A stretch of DNA of 64,000 nucleotides from Clostridium sp. AM58-1XD (GCF_003464085.1 NZ_QSDR01000027.1:1-64000); one strand, 5' to 3'; numbered from the stretch's first letter, positions 19,150 to 28,134 are shown. Notes: a model not told the origin generated them from the letters alone. Program-made: numbers and translations.

Positions 19150-19363
19150 GTCTGCTGACGCAGACTCATGGCTGCCATCCGGGACTTTCATCAAAATGTG
19201 CGAGGATTCCCCCACCTCTACAAGTGGATGGATGAATCGCCAAAGGCAAGTTTAACGGCAGTGGTGGGCATATATCCCCCACTGACATGAGGTCAAAACA
19301 TATCCGGCACCGGATAAAAGGCAGCAAAACTGCCGTGTCATCTTGAGCGATATATGGGCTCAA
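19150..19363 (+). other. Dense hairpin block; candidate structured RNA or IS200/IS605-type remnant
   Basis: Helices in order: GTCTGC/GCAGAC (19150-19165), GGATTC/GAATC around CCAC/GTGG (19205-19238), CAGTGGTGGG/CCCCCACTG (19259-19284), TATCCGG/CCGGATA (19301-19316), GGCAG/CTGCC (19320-19334), TTGAGC/GCTCAA (19343-19363). TGACA (19283) and TGTCA (19336) could close the two inner helices into a junction. The stretch ending in CAAGTGGATGGATGAATCG, then TTTAAC, resembles 3' ends of IS200/IS605 elements and their guide RNAs from memory only. A 40-codon ORF also runs through it from about 19168. Confidence 0.4.
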
Positions 19364-19407
19364 AATGTGGACTGAAATAAAGTAAAATACAGATAAGGAT
19401 AAATGTC

Positions 19408-20166
19408 ATGGAACAGTATTTGATTGTATGCCCGCTAATCTTTCTGGCCGGCCTTGTAGATTCGATTGCAGGAGGCGGAGGACTGATTTCTCTTCCAGCC
19501 TATTTGATTGCAGGAGTTCCGCCTCATTCCGCGCTGGCCACGAATAAGATGGGATCGACGATGGGAACGGTTGTTTCCACAACGCGGTTTATCAGAAACG
19601 GATATGTGGATTTTAAAGTGGCCATCCCCGCTGCCGTCGCTTCCGTGATCGGGGCATTTCTGGGAGTTAAGATCACGCTCCGCATGGACGAATCGGTCGT
19701 CCGCCACATGATGCTGATTATTCTTCCGATCGTGGCCATCTATGTTTTGAGAAATAAAAATATGGGTGACAATGAAAGAACAGGAACGCTGACGCAGGGA
19801 AAGAAGACTGCCGTAACGATCGCCGTAGCATTGGCTCTCGGAATTTACGACGGATTTTACGGCCCTGGAACGGGAACGTTTCTTATTCTCCTGTTGACGG
19901 GAGCAGCCAGAATGGATATCAAGAGCGCTTCCGGCGTTACGAAAGTTCTGAACCTGTCGTCAAACGTGTCGGCATTGATCACGTTCATTTTCAGCGGAAA
20001 AGTCTATTTTTCTCTTGGCCTTGCAGCGGGATTATTCTGTATTGCCGGCCATTATATCGGATCAGGAATGGTTATGGCAGGTGGAAAGAAGGTCGTAAGG
20101 CCAATTATCCTGCTTGTCCTTATCATCTTATTTATAAAAGTAATCAGCGAACTGATAGCGAAATAG
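19408..20166 (+). CDS. TauE/SafE (TSUP) family membrane permease
   Basis: A 252-aa permease with about eight membrane spans. The opening repeat LAGLVDSIAGGGGLISLPAYL and the second repeat GIYDGFYGPGTGTFLILLL are the family hallmarks. The family exports sulfite or organosulfur anions, but the substrate here is unknown. A highly structured leader (19150-19363) lies directly upstream and might be regulatory. AAGGAT about 10 nt upstream of the ATG is a modest ribosome-binding site. Confidence 0.88.
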   Translation: MEQYLIVCPLIFLAGLVDSIAGGGGLISLPAYLIAGVPPHSALATNKMGSTMGTVVSTTRFIRNGYVDFKVAIPAAVASVIGAFLGVKITLRMDESVVRHMMLIILPIVAIYVLRNKNMGDNERTGTLTQGKKTAVTIAVALALGIYDGFYGPGTGTFLILLLTGAARMDIKSASGVTKVLNLSSNVSALITFIFSGKVYFSLGLAAGLFCIAGHYIGSGMVMAGGKKVVRPIILLVLIILFIKVISELIAK

Positions 20167-20244
20167 CCGCTACATGGATTCGATAAAAGAAAAAATATTA
20201 AAGAGAAATCATAGAGGAATAATGAAGAAAGGCAGGAAAGCCAT

Positions 20245-21201
20245 ATGAAATGGAAGAAATTCACACTGAATACAACCACGGCAGCCGTGGATTTTATCAG
20301 CAGCATGTTCGATGAAATCGGCATTGAGGGAATTGAAATTGAGGATAATGTACCTCTGACCGAATCGGAAACGAAGGGGATGTTTATTGATATCCTCCCG
20401 GAGCTGCCGCCGGACGACGGAAGGGCCAGGGTCAGTTTTTATCTGGAGGATTTAACTGATCTGGAACGGATTTTAGGCGCAATTGAAGACGGTCTGGATG
20501 AGATCAGCCAGTTTGTAGACGTGGGAGAACGGACGATTACTACATCTGAGACAGAGGATAAAGACTGGATCAATAACTGGAAACAGTATTTTAAACCGTT
20601 TACAGTGGACGACATCCTGATTAAGCCGACATGGGAAGAAATTCCGGAAACGGATAAAGATAAGCTTTTGATACAGATTGATCCGGGAACGGCATTCGGT
20701 ACGGGTCAGCATGAAACGACGCAGCTGTGCATCCGCCAGCTGAAAAAATACGTGACTCCAGGCTGCAGCGTGCTGGACGTGGGCACCGGAAGCGGAATTC
20801 TCGGAATTACGGCGTTAAAACTGGGAGCAGGAAGCGTATTCGGCACGGATCTGGATGAAAATGCGATTACGGCCGTAGGAGAAAATATGGAAGCCAATGA
20901 TATCGACGAGGAACATTTTACCGTTGTACAGGGCAATATCATCGATGACAGAACGATACAGGACGCAGCAGGCTATGAACGATATGATATTGCAGTTGCA
21001 AACATACTTGCTGATGTGATCATCATGCTCCAGAAGGAGATCCCGGTTCATATAAAAAAAGACGGGATATTTATCACTTCCGGCATTATCAATATGAAGG
21101 AAGAAGCTGTCAGAGAGGCGTTTGCAGCCAATGATGGGTTTGAGATCGTGGAAGTGACATACCAGGGAGAATGGGTGTCTGTTACGGCCAGAAAGAAGTA
21201 A
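20245..21201 (+). CDS. prmA: Ribosomal protein L11 methyltransferase
   Basis: A 318-aa SAM-dependent enzyme that trimethylates L11. It has the N-terminal substrate-recognition domain (about 1-105) and a Rossmann methyltransferase domain. The PrmA signature IDPGTAFGTGQHETTQLC is followed by motif I SVLDVGTGSGILGI and motif IV VANILADVI. AGGCAGG lies upstream of the ATG. It begins the prmA-rsmE-cysteine desulfurase-thiI run, a common order in clostridia. Confidence 0.95.
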   Translation: MKWKKFTLNTTTAAVDFISSMFDEIGIEGIEIEDNVPLTESETKGMFIDILPELPPDDGRARVSFYLEDLTDLERILGAIEDGLDEISQFVDVGERTITTSETEDKDWINNWKQYFKPFTVDDILIKPTWEEIPETDKDKLLIQIDPGTAFGTGQHETTQLCIRQLKKYVTPGCSVLDVGTGSGILGITALKLGAGSVFGTDLDENAITAVGENMEANDIDEEHFTVVQGNIIDDRTIQDAAGYERYDIAVANILADVIIMLQKEIPVHIKKDGIFITSGIINMKEEAVREAFAANDGFEIVEVTYQGEWVSVTARKK

Positions 21202-21244
21202 GAGCTTTCCGTGCAGATTTGCAGGGATGGGTAAGGAGGAAGAC

Positions 21245-21982
21245 GTGTTCCATTTTTTTGTGACTCCGGACAAGATCGGAGATAATGAAATCACGATTAC
21301 CGGGCCGGATGTCAACCATATGAAAAATGTACTCCGCATGAAAGCGGGAGAAAAGATTCGGGTCAGCGACAGTGAAGACATGGATTATCTCTGCGAGGTA
21401 AAAGAGCTCGGTGACGATTATGTCTCTGCTGCCATACTCTCCGCAGAACGGGGCAAAACGGAGCTGAAGACGAAGCTGTATTTATTTCAGGGCCTGCCCA
21501 AAGGCGACAAAATGGAGCTGATTATTCAGAAAGCCGTGGAGCTTGGAGTATGGGAGGTGATTCCCGTATTCACGAAAAGAACGGTCGTAAAGCTGGATAA
21601 AAAGAAGGAAGAAGCGAAAGTGAAACGGTGGAATACCATTGCAGAAAGCGCTGCGAAACAGTCTGGCCGCGTTGTGGTCCCGAGGGTGACGCATGTTATG
21701 AGCCTGAAAGAGGCTTTCTCATACGCCGAAGAGTTTGACAGAAATCTGATCCCATATGAACATGCGGAAAATATGGCTGAGACGAGAGAATTAATCGGCG
21801 GGATCCGCACAGGCATGAAGGCGGGGATTTTTATCGGCCCGGAAGGTGGTTTTGAAGACTCGGAAATTGAGGCTGCCTTGAAGAAAGGGATTTGCCCTAT
21901 TACGCTTGGAAAGAGGATACTGAGGACGGAGACGGCAGGTATGGCGGTGCTGTCCATACTGATGTTTTCACTGGAGGATTAA
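21245..21982 (+). CDS. rsmE: 16S rRNA (uracil-1498-N3)-methyltransferase
   Basis: A 245-aa SPOUT-class methyltransferase acting on 16S rRNA. It opens VFHFFVTPDKI, has GPDVNHMKNVLRMKAGE in the N-terminal PUA-like part, and the knot motifs IGPEGGFEDSEIEAA and LGKRILRTETA. The GTG start at 21245 is chosen because AAGGAGGA lies just before it and the family begins at this point; ATG 21227 would add six residues that include the ribosome-binding site. Confidence 0.93.
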   Translation: MFHFFVTPDKIGDNEITITGPDVNHMKNVLRMKAGEKIRVSDSEDMDYLCEVKELGDDYVSAAILSAERGKTELKTKLYLFQGLPKGDKMELIIQKAVELGVWEVIPVFTKRTVVKLDKKKEEAKVKRWNTIAESAAKQSGRVVVPRVTHVMSLKEAFSYAEEFDRNLIPYEHAENMAETRELIGGIRTGMKAGIFIGPEGGFEDSEIEAALKKGICPITLGKRILRTETAGMAVLSILMFSLED

Positions 21983-22008
21983 GGGATTGATACAGGATGG
22001 AGGAAATC

Positions 22009-23163
22009 ATGGAAGTATATTTTGACAACTCGGCGACGACCAGAGCTCTCGATGAAGTAGCGGAGCTGGTGGTGAAGATGATGACGGAAGAGTATGGAAA
22101 TCCTTCAGCCAGACATCTGATGGGCATGCGGGCGGAACAGGCCGTAAAACAGGCAGCAGAGGATATAGCTGGTACACTGAAGGTTAAAGATAAAGAAATT
22201 CTCTTTACGTCAGGAGGCTCTGAGTCCAACAACATGGCGCTGATCGGTACGGCTTTGGCCAACCGGAGGGCCGGAAACCACATTATCGCTTCCTGCATTG
22301 AACATCCTTCCATATATAATACACTCAGTTATCTGGAAGAGCTGGGATTCGATGTGACATATCTGAAAGTAGACGGCAGGGGCCATGTAGACATGGATAT
22401 GCTGAAAAATGCCGTCCGTCCCGACACGATACTGGTGTCTGTCATGTATGTCAACAATGAGATCGGGGCTGTGGAGCCGGTTGAGGAAATCAGCCGTATG
22501 ATTCACGCCGTCAACCCGGGGATTATATTCCACGTAGACGGAATCCAGGCCTACGGAAAATTTGTAATCCATCCGAAAAAACAGGGGATTCAGCTGATGT
22601 CGGCCAGCAGCCATAAGTTCCATGGACCAAAGGGAGTGGGATTTTTATACATTGATGAAAAAGTAAAGATCAAACCGCTGATCTACGGTGGAGGCCAGCA
22701 GAAAAACCTGCGCTCAGGTACCGAAAATGTGCCGGGAATCGCTGGGATGGCTCTGGCTGCGAAAGAAGCGTACAGAGATTTCAGAGAAAAAGAAGATTAC
22801 TTATATGGGCTCAAGGATTACATGCTGACCAGGATGGAAGAGATTCCGGGCACATATCCCAACAGCTACAGAGGAAGAGATAGCGCTCCTCAGATCGTCA
22901 GCATGAGCTTTGAAGGAGTCAGAAGTGAAGTGCTCCTTCACGCGCTGGAAGACAGGGGAATCTATGTATCGTCCGGCTCCGCCTGTTCATCGAATCATCC
23001 GGATGTGAGCGGAACCCTGAAGGGAATCGGCGTGCGCCGCGAACTTCTGGACGCCACGCTGCGGTTCAGCTTCGGCAGATTCAGCACGAAGGAAGAAATA
23101 GATTATTGTATCGACGCACTGAAGGAACTCCTTCCTGTGCTGCGCCGTTATCAGAGAGGATAA
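22009..23163 (+). CDS. Cysteine desulfurase (NifS/IscS family)
   Basis: A 384-aa PLP enzyme taking sulfur from cysteine. It opens VYFDNSATTRALDEV. The PLP lysine is in SASSHKFHGPKGVGFLY and the catalytic cysteine in SSGSACSSNHPDVS. ATG 22009 is chosen over 21997 because GGAGG sits between them. It is 5 nt from thiI, so it is very likely the sulfur donor for 4-thiouridine synthesis, as NifZ is in Bacillus; it may also serve Fe-S assembly. Confidence 0.93.
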   Translation: MEVYFDNSATTRALDEVAELVVKMMTEEYGNPSARHLMGMRAEQAVKQAAEDIAGTLKVKDKEILFTSGGSESNNMALIGTALANRRAGNHIIASCIEHPSIYNTLSYLEELGFDVTYLKVDGRGHVDMDMLKNAVRPDTILVSVMYVNNEIGAVEPVEEISRMIHAVNPGIIFHVDGIQAYGKFVIHPKKQGIQLMSASSHKFHGPKGVGFLYIDEKVKIKPLIYGGGQQKNLRSGTENVPGIAGMALAAKEAYRDFREKEDYLYGLKDYMLTRMEEIPGTYPNSYRGRDSAPQIVSMSFEGVRSEVLLHALEDRGIYVSSGSACSSNHPDVSGTLKGIGVRRELLDATLRFSFGRFSTKEEIDYCIDALKELLPVLRRYQRG

Positions 23164-23168
23164 AGAAT

Positions 23169-24349
23169 ATGGTATACAAATCATTTTTAATAAAATATGC
23201 GGAAATCGGAACAAAGGGAAAAAACAGATATCTGTTTGAAGATGCACTCGTTAAGCAGATCCGCCATGCCCTGAAAGAGGTGGACGGGGTGTTTAAGGTG
23301 ACAAAGGAATCAGGCCGTATCTATGCAGAGGCAGAAAGCGAATACGATTACGACGATGTGATTTCAGCCTTAAAGCGGGTATTTGGAATCGTCTGGATCT
23401 GTCCTATGGTGCAGATTGAAAATAAGGATTATGAGAACCTGAAAAAAGAAGTGGTATCCTATATGGATGAAGTCTACCCGGATAAGAATCTCACATTTAA
23501 GGTATATGCGAGAAGAGGAGACAAGCAGTATCCTCATACATCGGAGCAGATCAACCGTGATATGGGGGAAGTGATCTTAAATGCATTTCCGGAAATCCGC
23601 GTGGACGTCCATCACCCGGATGTGCTGCTGAGCGTAGAAGTCCGTTCCAAGATTAATATCTATTCTCTGATGATTCCCGGTGCAGGCGGAATGCCGATCG
23701 GAACAAACGGCAAGGCGATGCTCCTGCTTTCCGGCGGAATCGACAGCCCGGTAGCAGGATATATGATCGCAAAGAGGGGCGTTAAAATCGAGGCGACTTA
23801 TTTCCATGCTCCGCCCTATACGAGTGAACGGGCAAAGCAGAAAGTGGTAGACCTGGCTAAACTGGTCGCAAGATATGCGGGACCGATCGCCCTCCACATT
23901 GTAAATTTTACCGATATCCAGCTTTACATCTATGACAAATGCCCTCATGAAGAACTGACGATCATCATGCGCCGCTATATGATGAAGATCGCTGAACGGA
24001 TTGCGAAAGAAAACGGCTGTATCGGGCTGATCACAGGCGAGAGCATTGGCAGGTGGCATCTCAGACGCTCCAGTCTCTTGAAGTGACGAACGAAGTCTGC
24101 ACACTGCCGGTTTACCGTCCTCTGATCGGATTTGACAAACAGGAAATTATCGACGTATCGGAAAAAATCGAGACGTATGAGACATCCGTACTCCCATATG
24201 AGGACTGCTGTACGATATTCGTCGCAAAGCACCCTGTCACAAAGCCGAATATCAACGTGATCAAGAAGTCGGAGATGAAGCTGGAAGAGAAGATCGACGA
24301 ACTGATGGAAACAGCAGTTCAGACAGCAGAGTCCGTTATTTGCAGCTGA
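23169..24349 (+). CDS. thiI: tRNA 4-thiouridine sulfurtransferase, one apparent frameshift
   Basis: An enzyme of about 394 aa adding sulfur to U8 of tRNA. The THUMP RNA-binding domain (about 60-165) is followed by the PP-loop ATPase motif LLSGGIDSPVAGY. A one-base deletion near 24050 turns GESIGQVASQ into a premature stop. The other frame continues SLEVTNEVCTLPVYRPLIG and ends with DCCTIFVAKHP. There is no C-terminal rhodanese domain, as is usual outside gammaproteobacteria. The terminator-like repeat at 24383 follows. Confidence 0.9.
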
Positions 24350-24382
24350 TTCATATCGTAAGAGGCCGCAGATCCGAGAACC

Positions 24383-24458
24383 GCCCTGCCGTGGATACCA
24401 GATTCCGTTCCGAGGCAGTGGCCAAGTCACTCCATCTGGTATCCACGGCAGGGCTTTT
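24383..24458 (+). repeat. Apical-core hairpin element, copy 1, acting as thiI terminator
   Basis: A perfect 21-bp inverted repeat (24383-24403 with 24434-24454) followed by TTTT. The inner part of the stem is ATACCAGAT/ATCTGGTAT. The 30-nt apical region contains TCCGTTCC, GGCAGTGGCC and AAGTCACTCC. AGAGGCC (24361) and GGCCTCT (24459) can extend the stem. The core recurs at 24673-24719 (inverted) and 50037-50081. Confidence 0.8.
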
Positions 24459-24521
24459 GGCCTCTCCGCTTAGTAAATGACTGCGGGGGATAACGTGATG
24501 TGGGATACGATAAAGAGGACG

Positions 24522-24559
24522 TGCAGCTGTATTCGTATTGGTACAGGTGCAGCTTTTTT
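24522..24559 (+). terminator. Terminator-like hairpin in the thiI-HPr gap
   Basis: TGCAGCTGTA (24522) and TACAGGTGCA (24542) pair with one mismatch, followed by GC and six T. No ORF precedes it after the thiI terminator, so a short untranslated transcript between 24466 and 24559 is possible. I see no clear promoter. Confidence 0.5.
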
Positions 24560-24661
24560 GAAGAGAGAGCGCCCCGCCTTGTGCGTAATCCTGCGCAACA
24601 GCTTCCCCCTGTGCGTCCATAGCGTTGCTTTTTGTTGTGGGTGATGTTAAAGGAGAAGAGA

Positions 24662-24730
24662 GCATTGCAGTGATACCAGATGGAGTGACTTGGCCACCGC
24701 CTGGAACGGAATCTGGTATCACTGCAATGC
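24662..24730 (-). repeat. Apical-core hairpin element, copy 2 (inverted)
   Basis: A perfect 20-bp inverted repeat (24662-24681 with 24711-24730). The inner 9 bp is again ATACCAGAT/ATCTGGTAT. The outer 11 bp is unrelated to copy 1 but fully paired. Read on the minus strand the 29-nt apex matches copy 1 except for one missing G and one A-to-G change. AAAGG and CCTTT outside can extend the stem. Confidence 0.8.
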
Positions 24731-24762
24731 GGACTAAGCCTTTACAGTTCTTTCAACAAAAA

Positions 24763-24786
24763 AAGAAGCGCTTCCAAGCGCTTCTT
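24763..24786 (-). terminator. Terminator of the HPr-like gene
   Basis: AAGAAGCGCTT and AAGCGCTTCTT form an 11-bp stem with a two-base loop. On the minus strand it is followed by a run of seven T. Confidence 0.85.
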
Positions 24787-24804
24787 CTGTCCCGCATTTA
24801 ATAC

Positions 24805-25038
24805 TTATTTAATGATGTATGGGGATAAAATGCTGATGATTTCATCAACATTACTTTCTGCATGGATATTCAGGTCGATTGGCTTGGACAGGTCAAGGCT
24901 GAAGATGCCCATGATAGATTTTGCATCGATTACGTATCTTCCTGACACTAAGTCGAAATCAACATCAAATTTGGTCAAATCGTTTACAAAGGATTTAACT
25001 TTATCAATGGAATTTAAAGAAATGCGAACTGTTTTCAT
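24805..25038 (-). CDS. HPr-family protein lacking the active-site histidine
   Basis: A 77-aa protein matching the HPr fold in length and pattern. AKSIMGIFSLDLSKPIDLNI corresponds to the region around regulatory Ser46 of HPr, with the serine retained. The segment that normally carries GLHARP reads NSIDKVKS, so the phosphorylatable His15 is absent. It is therefore unlikely to relay PEP phosphate and may be a regulatory Ser-phosphorylated paralogue or a dead copy. AGGAGG lies 9 nt before the ATG at 25038. It is a single gene with its own terminator. Confidence 0.8.
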   Translation of the reverse strand: MKTVRISLNSIDKVKSFVNDLTKFDVDFDLVSGRYVIDAKSIMGIFSLDLSKPIDLNIHAESNVDEIISILSPYIIK

Positions 25039-25156
25039 GTGAAATAACCTCCTTATGTACGGTTTTATTATTGAACCGTTTTCATAAGTCAATACTATAA
25101 AAAGATGAGACAAAAGTCAATAGAAATTGGAAAGAAAAGAGGACAGGAGAGGAAAA

Positions 25157-26506
25157 ATGAGAAAAGCTGCCCTTCATAATCTGGGATGCAAAGTAAATTC
25201 TTACGAGACAGAAGCCATGCAGCAGATGCTGGAAGCTGCCGGCTATGAAATCGTTCCCTTTGCTCCTGGCGCAGATGTTTATATCATAAATACGTGTTCT
25301 GTAACGAATATCGCCGACAGGAAATCGCGCCAGATGCTGCATAAGGCGAAAAAAATGAATCCTTCTGCCGTTGTCGTTGCAGCCGGCTGCTATGTGCAGG
25401 CCGCAGGAGAGAAAATAGCAAAAGATGAAGCGGTCGATATCGTGATCGGCAACAACAAAAAGACAGATCTGATCGAAATTCTGGAAAATCATTTCAGGGA
25501 AAACGAAATCTGTCAGGAAACGCCTGAAATGGAAGAATCATATATCATTGATATTGCACAGACTCATGATTATGAGGACATGCATATCGAAAAGACTGCC
25601 GGCCATACGAGAGCATTTATTAAAGTGCAGGACGGTTGCAACCAGTTCTGCAGCTACTGCATCATCCCCTACACGAGGGGGCGGGTCAGAAGCCGGAGTA
25701 TGCAATCGGTTGAAAAAGAAGTAAGAGCACTTGCAGAGCGTGGATATAAGGAAATCGTATTGACGGGGATTCACCTCAGCTCTTACGGCGTGGACTTTCC
25801 AGAAGAAGAGCGTACAACACTTCTGGAACTGATTGTACGGCTTCATGAGATCGAAGGTCTGGAACGAATCCGTCTGGGGTCTCTGGAGCCCAGAATTGTA
25901 ACAAGGGAATTTGCAGGCGCTCTGGCCGGAATGAATAAGATTTGTCCACATTTTCACTTGTCCCTGCAGAGCGGCTGTGACGAGACGTTGAAACGGATGA
26001 ACCGCCGGTATACGACGGAGGAATATCTGGAAGGCTGCCGCATACTGAGAGAGGCTTTCGACAGACCGGCCATTACCACGGATGTGATCGTAGGATTTCC
26101 GGGAGAGACCGAAGAAGAATTCAGAACGACAGAAGCGTTTTTAAGAAAAGCCGGTTTCTATGAGATGCATGTGTTTAAGTACAGCAGGCGGAAGGGGACG
26201 AAGGCCGACCGTATGGAAGGCCAGCTGACGGAAGCTGTCAAGGCGGAGAGAAGTGACAGGCTGCTCAAACTGGAAAAAGAAATGTCAAAATCCTATCGTG
26301 AGAGTTTTCTTGATAAAAATGTGGAAATACTATTGGAAGAGAAAGCGGAAATTGATGGAAAGCCGTATCTGACAGGCTATACAAAGGAGTATGTCAAGGG
26401 CGCCGTACCATATGAAGAAGGCAGGAAAGGCGGGTTTGCCAATGGAAAAGGAGCCGCCATGCTGAATGATGAAATCATGCTTCTTTCTGAAGAATCAGAA
26501 TTTTAA
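25157..26506 (+). CDS. mtaB: tRNA t6A37 methylthiotransferase (radical SAM)
   Basis: A 449-aa enzyme converting t6A37 to ms2t6A37 in tRNAs reading ANN codons. The N-terminal MTTase domain has LGCKVNSYETEAM, NTCSVTNIAD and AAGCYVQ, whose cysteines hold the auxiliary cluster. The radical SAM domain has CNQFCSYCIIPYTRGRVRSR with the CxxxCxxC motif. A C-terminal TRAM-like domain ends the protein. The VNSYETEAM opening favours MtaB over MiaB. ATG 25157 follows GGAGAGG; an in-frame ATG 30 nt upstream has no good site. Confidence 0.93.
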   Translation: MRKAALHNLGCKVNSYETEAMQQMLEAAGYEIVPFAPGADVYIINTCSVTNIADRKSRQMLHKAKKMNPSAVVVAAGCYVQAAGEKIAKDEAVDIVIGNNKKTDLIEILENHFRENEICQETPEMEESYIIDIAQTHDYEDMHIEKTAGHTRAFIKVQDGCNQFCSYCIIPYTRGRVRSRSMQSVEKEVRALAERGYKEIVLTGIHLSSYGVDFPEEERTTLLELIVRLHEIEGLERIRLGSLEPRIVTREFAGALAGMNKICPHFHLSLQSGCDETLKRMNRRYTTEEYLEGCRILREAFDRPAITTDVIVGFPGETEEEFRTTEAFLRKAGFYEMHVFKYSRRKGTKADRMEGQLTEAVKAERSDRLLKLEKEMSKSYRESFLDKNVEILLEEKAEIDGKPYLTGYTKEYVKGAVPYEEGRKGGFANGKGAAMLNDEIMLLSEESEF

Positions 26507-26517
26507 AAATATTCCTC

Positions 26518-26546
26518 TTTACGAATGAATGTTTTTGGTTTAGAAT
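26518..26546 (+). promoter_or_regulatory. Promoter of the ireB-ruvX-fur-rnj operon
   Basis: TTTACG (26518-26523) and TAGAAT (26541-26546) with a 17-nt spacer, about 30 nt before the ireB start and just after mtaB. Confidence 0.6.
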
Positions 26547-26576
26547 GATATAGAACAGTTAAAGGACGTGAATAAG

Positions 26577-26840
26577 ATGGGCGAAATTCGAAATACACAA
26601 TATTTTCAGGCAGTACAGGAAAACAAAATGGATGTAAGTCAGATTCTGGAACAGGTTTACGTGGCGCTGACGGAAAAGGGATACAATCCGATCAACCAGA
26701 TCGTAGGCTATATTATGTCCGGCGATCCGACTTATATTACAAGCCATAAGAATGCGAGAAGCCTGATTATGAAGGCAGAGCGTGATGAGATATTAGAAGA
26801 GCTGATGGCTGTATACATTGATGCAAAATTAAAGAAATAA
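26577..26840 (+). CDS. ireB: IreB-family regulatory phosphoprotein
   Basis: An 87-aa small protein of the former DUF965 family, a substrate of the Ser/Thr kinase IreK/PrkC that influences cell-envelope stress resistance in Firmicutes. The family core VYVALTEKGYNPINQIVGYIMSGDPTYITSH is present. ATG 26577 is chosen because AAAGGA lies 11 nt upstream; GTG 26568 would sit too close to it. It is conventionally found just upstream of ruvX, as here. Confidence 0.9.
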   Translation: MGEIRNTQYFQAVQENKMDVSQILEQVYVALTEKGYNPINQIVGYIMSGDPTYITSHKNARSLIMKAERDEILEELMAVYIDAKLKK

Positions 26841-26955
26841 CTGTACGCATACGTGAGGGCTGCCATTTTCCGTCAGTGGAGGTGGGAGTCCCTAATTAAA
26901 TTGTGCAGATTTTCATTCCTGCATGAAAAATGAAGAAGGTTTGGTAAATAATAGT

Positions 26956-27390
26956 ATGAGAATAATGGGACTGGACTACGGCTCAAGAACGGTGGGAGTC
27001 GCTGTAAGCGATGCGCTTGGAATTACTGCACAGGGAGTTGAGACAATCACCAGGGAAGAAGAGAATAAGCTTCGCAAGACTCTGCGCAGAATTGAAGAAC
27101 TGGCCGTTCAGTATGAAGTGGACCGCATCGTGCTGGGTCTTCCTAAGAATATGAACAATTCCATGGGAGAGCGTGTAGAGCGATGCCAAGAGTTTAAAGA
27201 GATGATTGAAAGAAGGACGAGTCTGCCCGTCATATTCTGGGATGAACGCCTGACAACTGTTGCGGCAGAACGGATTCTTATAGAGAGCGGAGTTCGCCGG
27301 GAAAATAGAAAAGAAGTGATCGACAAGGTAGCCGCAGTGCTGATTTTGCAGGGATACCTGGATTCATTACAGGAGAACGGAACATGTTAG
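26956..27390 (+). CDS. ruvX: YqgF/RuvX Holliday-junction resolvase-like protein
   Basis: A 144-aa RNase H-fold protein, implicated in pre-16S rRNA processing or junction resolution. It opens [19 protein letters not shown] with the catalytic Asp, has [18 protein letters not shown] in the middle and [15 protein letters not shown] near the end. The start is placed at 26956 on family grounds. The GAAGAAGG site is about 16 nt upstream, so an upstream start in the same open frame cannot be excluded. It overlaps the next gene by 7 nt. Confidence 0.9.
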   Translation: MRIMGLDYGSRTVGVAVSDALGITAQGVETITREEENKLRKTLRRIEELAVQYEVDRIVLGLPKNMNNSMGERVERCQEFKEMIERRTSLPVIFWDERLTTVAAERILIESGVRRENRKEVIDKVAAVLILQGYLDSLQENGTC

Positions 27391-27659
27391 AAGAGAAAAA
27401 GATTACGATGACAACCGACGATGGAGAAAATGTGGATTTCTATATTCTGGAAGAGACCAGAATCAATGGAATGAATTATATACTCGTTACAGACAGCGGA
27501 GAAGATGACGGAGACTGTTACATTCTCAAGGACCTTTCTGAGGCTGAGGATGCGCAGGCAGTGTTTGAATTCGTGGAAAATGATGATGAATTAGACTATT
27601 TATATCGGATATTCACAGAACTTCTGGGGGATTCCGATGTGGAAATAGAAAAGCAGTAA
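27384..27659 (+). CDS. DUF1292-family protein
   Basis: A 91-aa very acidic cytoplasmic protein with the family pattern [29 protein letters not shown] and many Asp/Glu. Its function is unknown. DUF1292 proteins almost always sit with ruvX and ireB in Firmicutes (yrzB in Bacillus), exactly as here. It overlaps the ruvX stop. Confidence 0.9.
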   Translation: MLEEKKITMTTDDGENVDFYILEETRINGMNYILVTDSGEDDGDCYILKDLSEAEDAQAVFEFVENDDELDYLYRIFTELLGDSDVEIEKQ

Positions 27660-27675
27660 GACCTGGAGGGAAGGT

Positions 27676-28134
27676 ATGAACGAGGAGTACGTAAAAAATC
27701 TGTTGAGAAACAAAGGGCTGAAGGTGACATCCCAGCGTCTGCTTGTGCTGGAAGTAATGGCAGGACACCCTGGAGAACATCTGACGACAGAGGAGATTTA
27801 CGATTTAGTCCGCATTTCCTGCCCTGAGATAGGCCTTGCTACGATTTACAGGACCGTTCAGATCCTGTCAGACCTGCATTTGATTGATAAAGTAAGCTTT
27901 GATGACGGAATTGCTAGATATGAGCTGGGAGATGAGGGCTCTGATATGAGACACCACCACCACCATGTCATCTGCCTGAAATGCAAAAGTGTGAGTTCCT
28001 TTGAGGACGATTTACTGGAACAGCTGGAAGATGCGTTAAAAGACAGAATGGGCTTTGAGGTTGTGGATCATGAAGTAAAATTATACGGTTATTGCAGCAA
28101 ATGCAGGAATAAAACGGAAATAGACAAAGAATAA
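27676..28134 (+). CDS. Fur-family metalloregulator
   Basis: A 152-aa repressor. The winged helix (about 1-85) has GLKVTSQRLLVLEVM and IGLATIYRTVQILSDL. The dimerisation domain has the metal-site segment HHHHHVICLKC and the structural zinc pairs CLKC and CSKC. Whether it senses iron, zinc or peroxide cannot be decided from sequence alone. AGGGAAGG precedes the ATG. Confidence 0.92.
   Translation: MNEEYVKNLLRNKGLKVTSQRLLVLEVMAGHPGEHLTTEEIYDLVRISCPEIGLATIYRTVQILSDLHLIDKVSFDDGIARYELGDEGSDMRHHHHHVICLKCKSVSSFEDDLLEQLEDALKDRMGFEVVDHEVKLYGYCSKCRNKTEIDKE

Noticed and set aside
24350..24804. CRISPR array or tandem repeat array
   Set aside because: The repeats are inverted, only two in number, and have no regular spacers or cas genes nearby.
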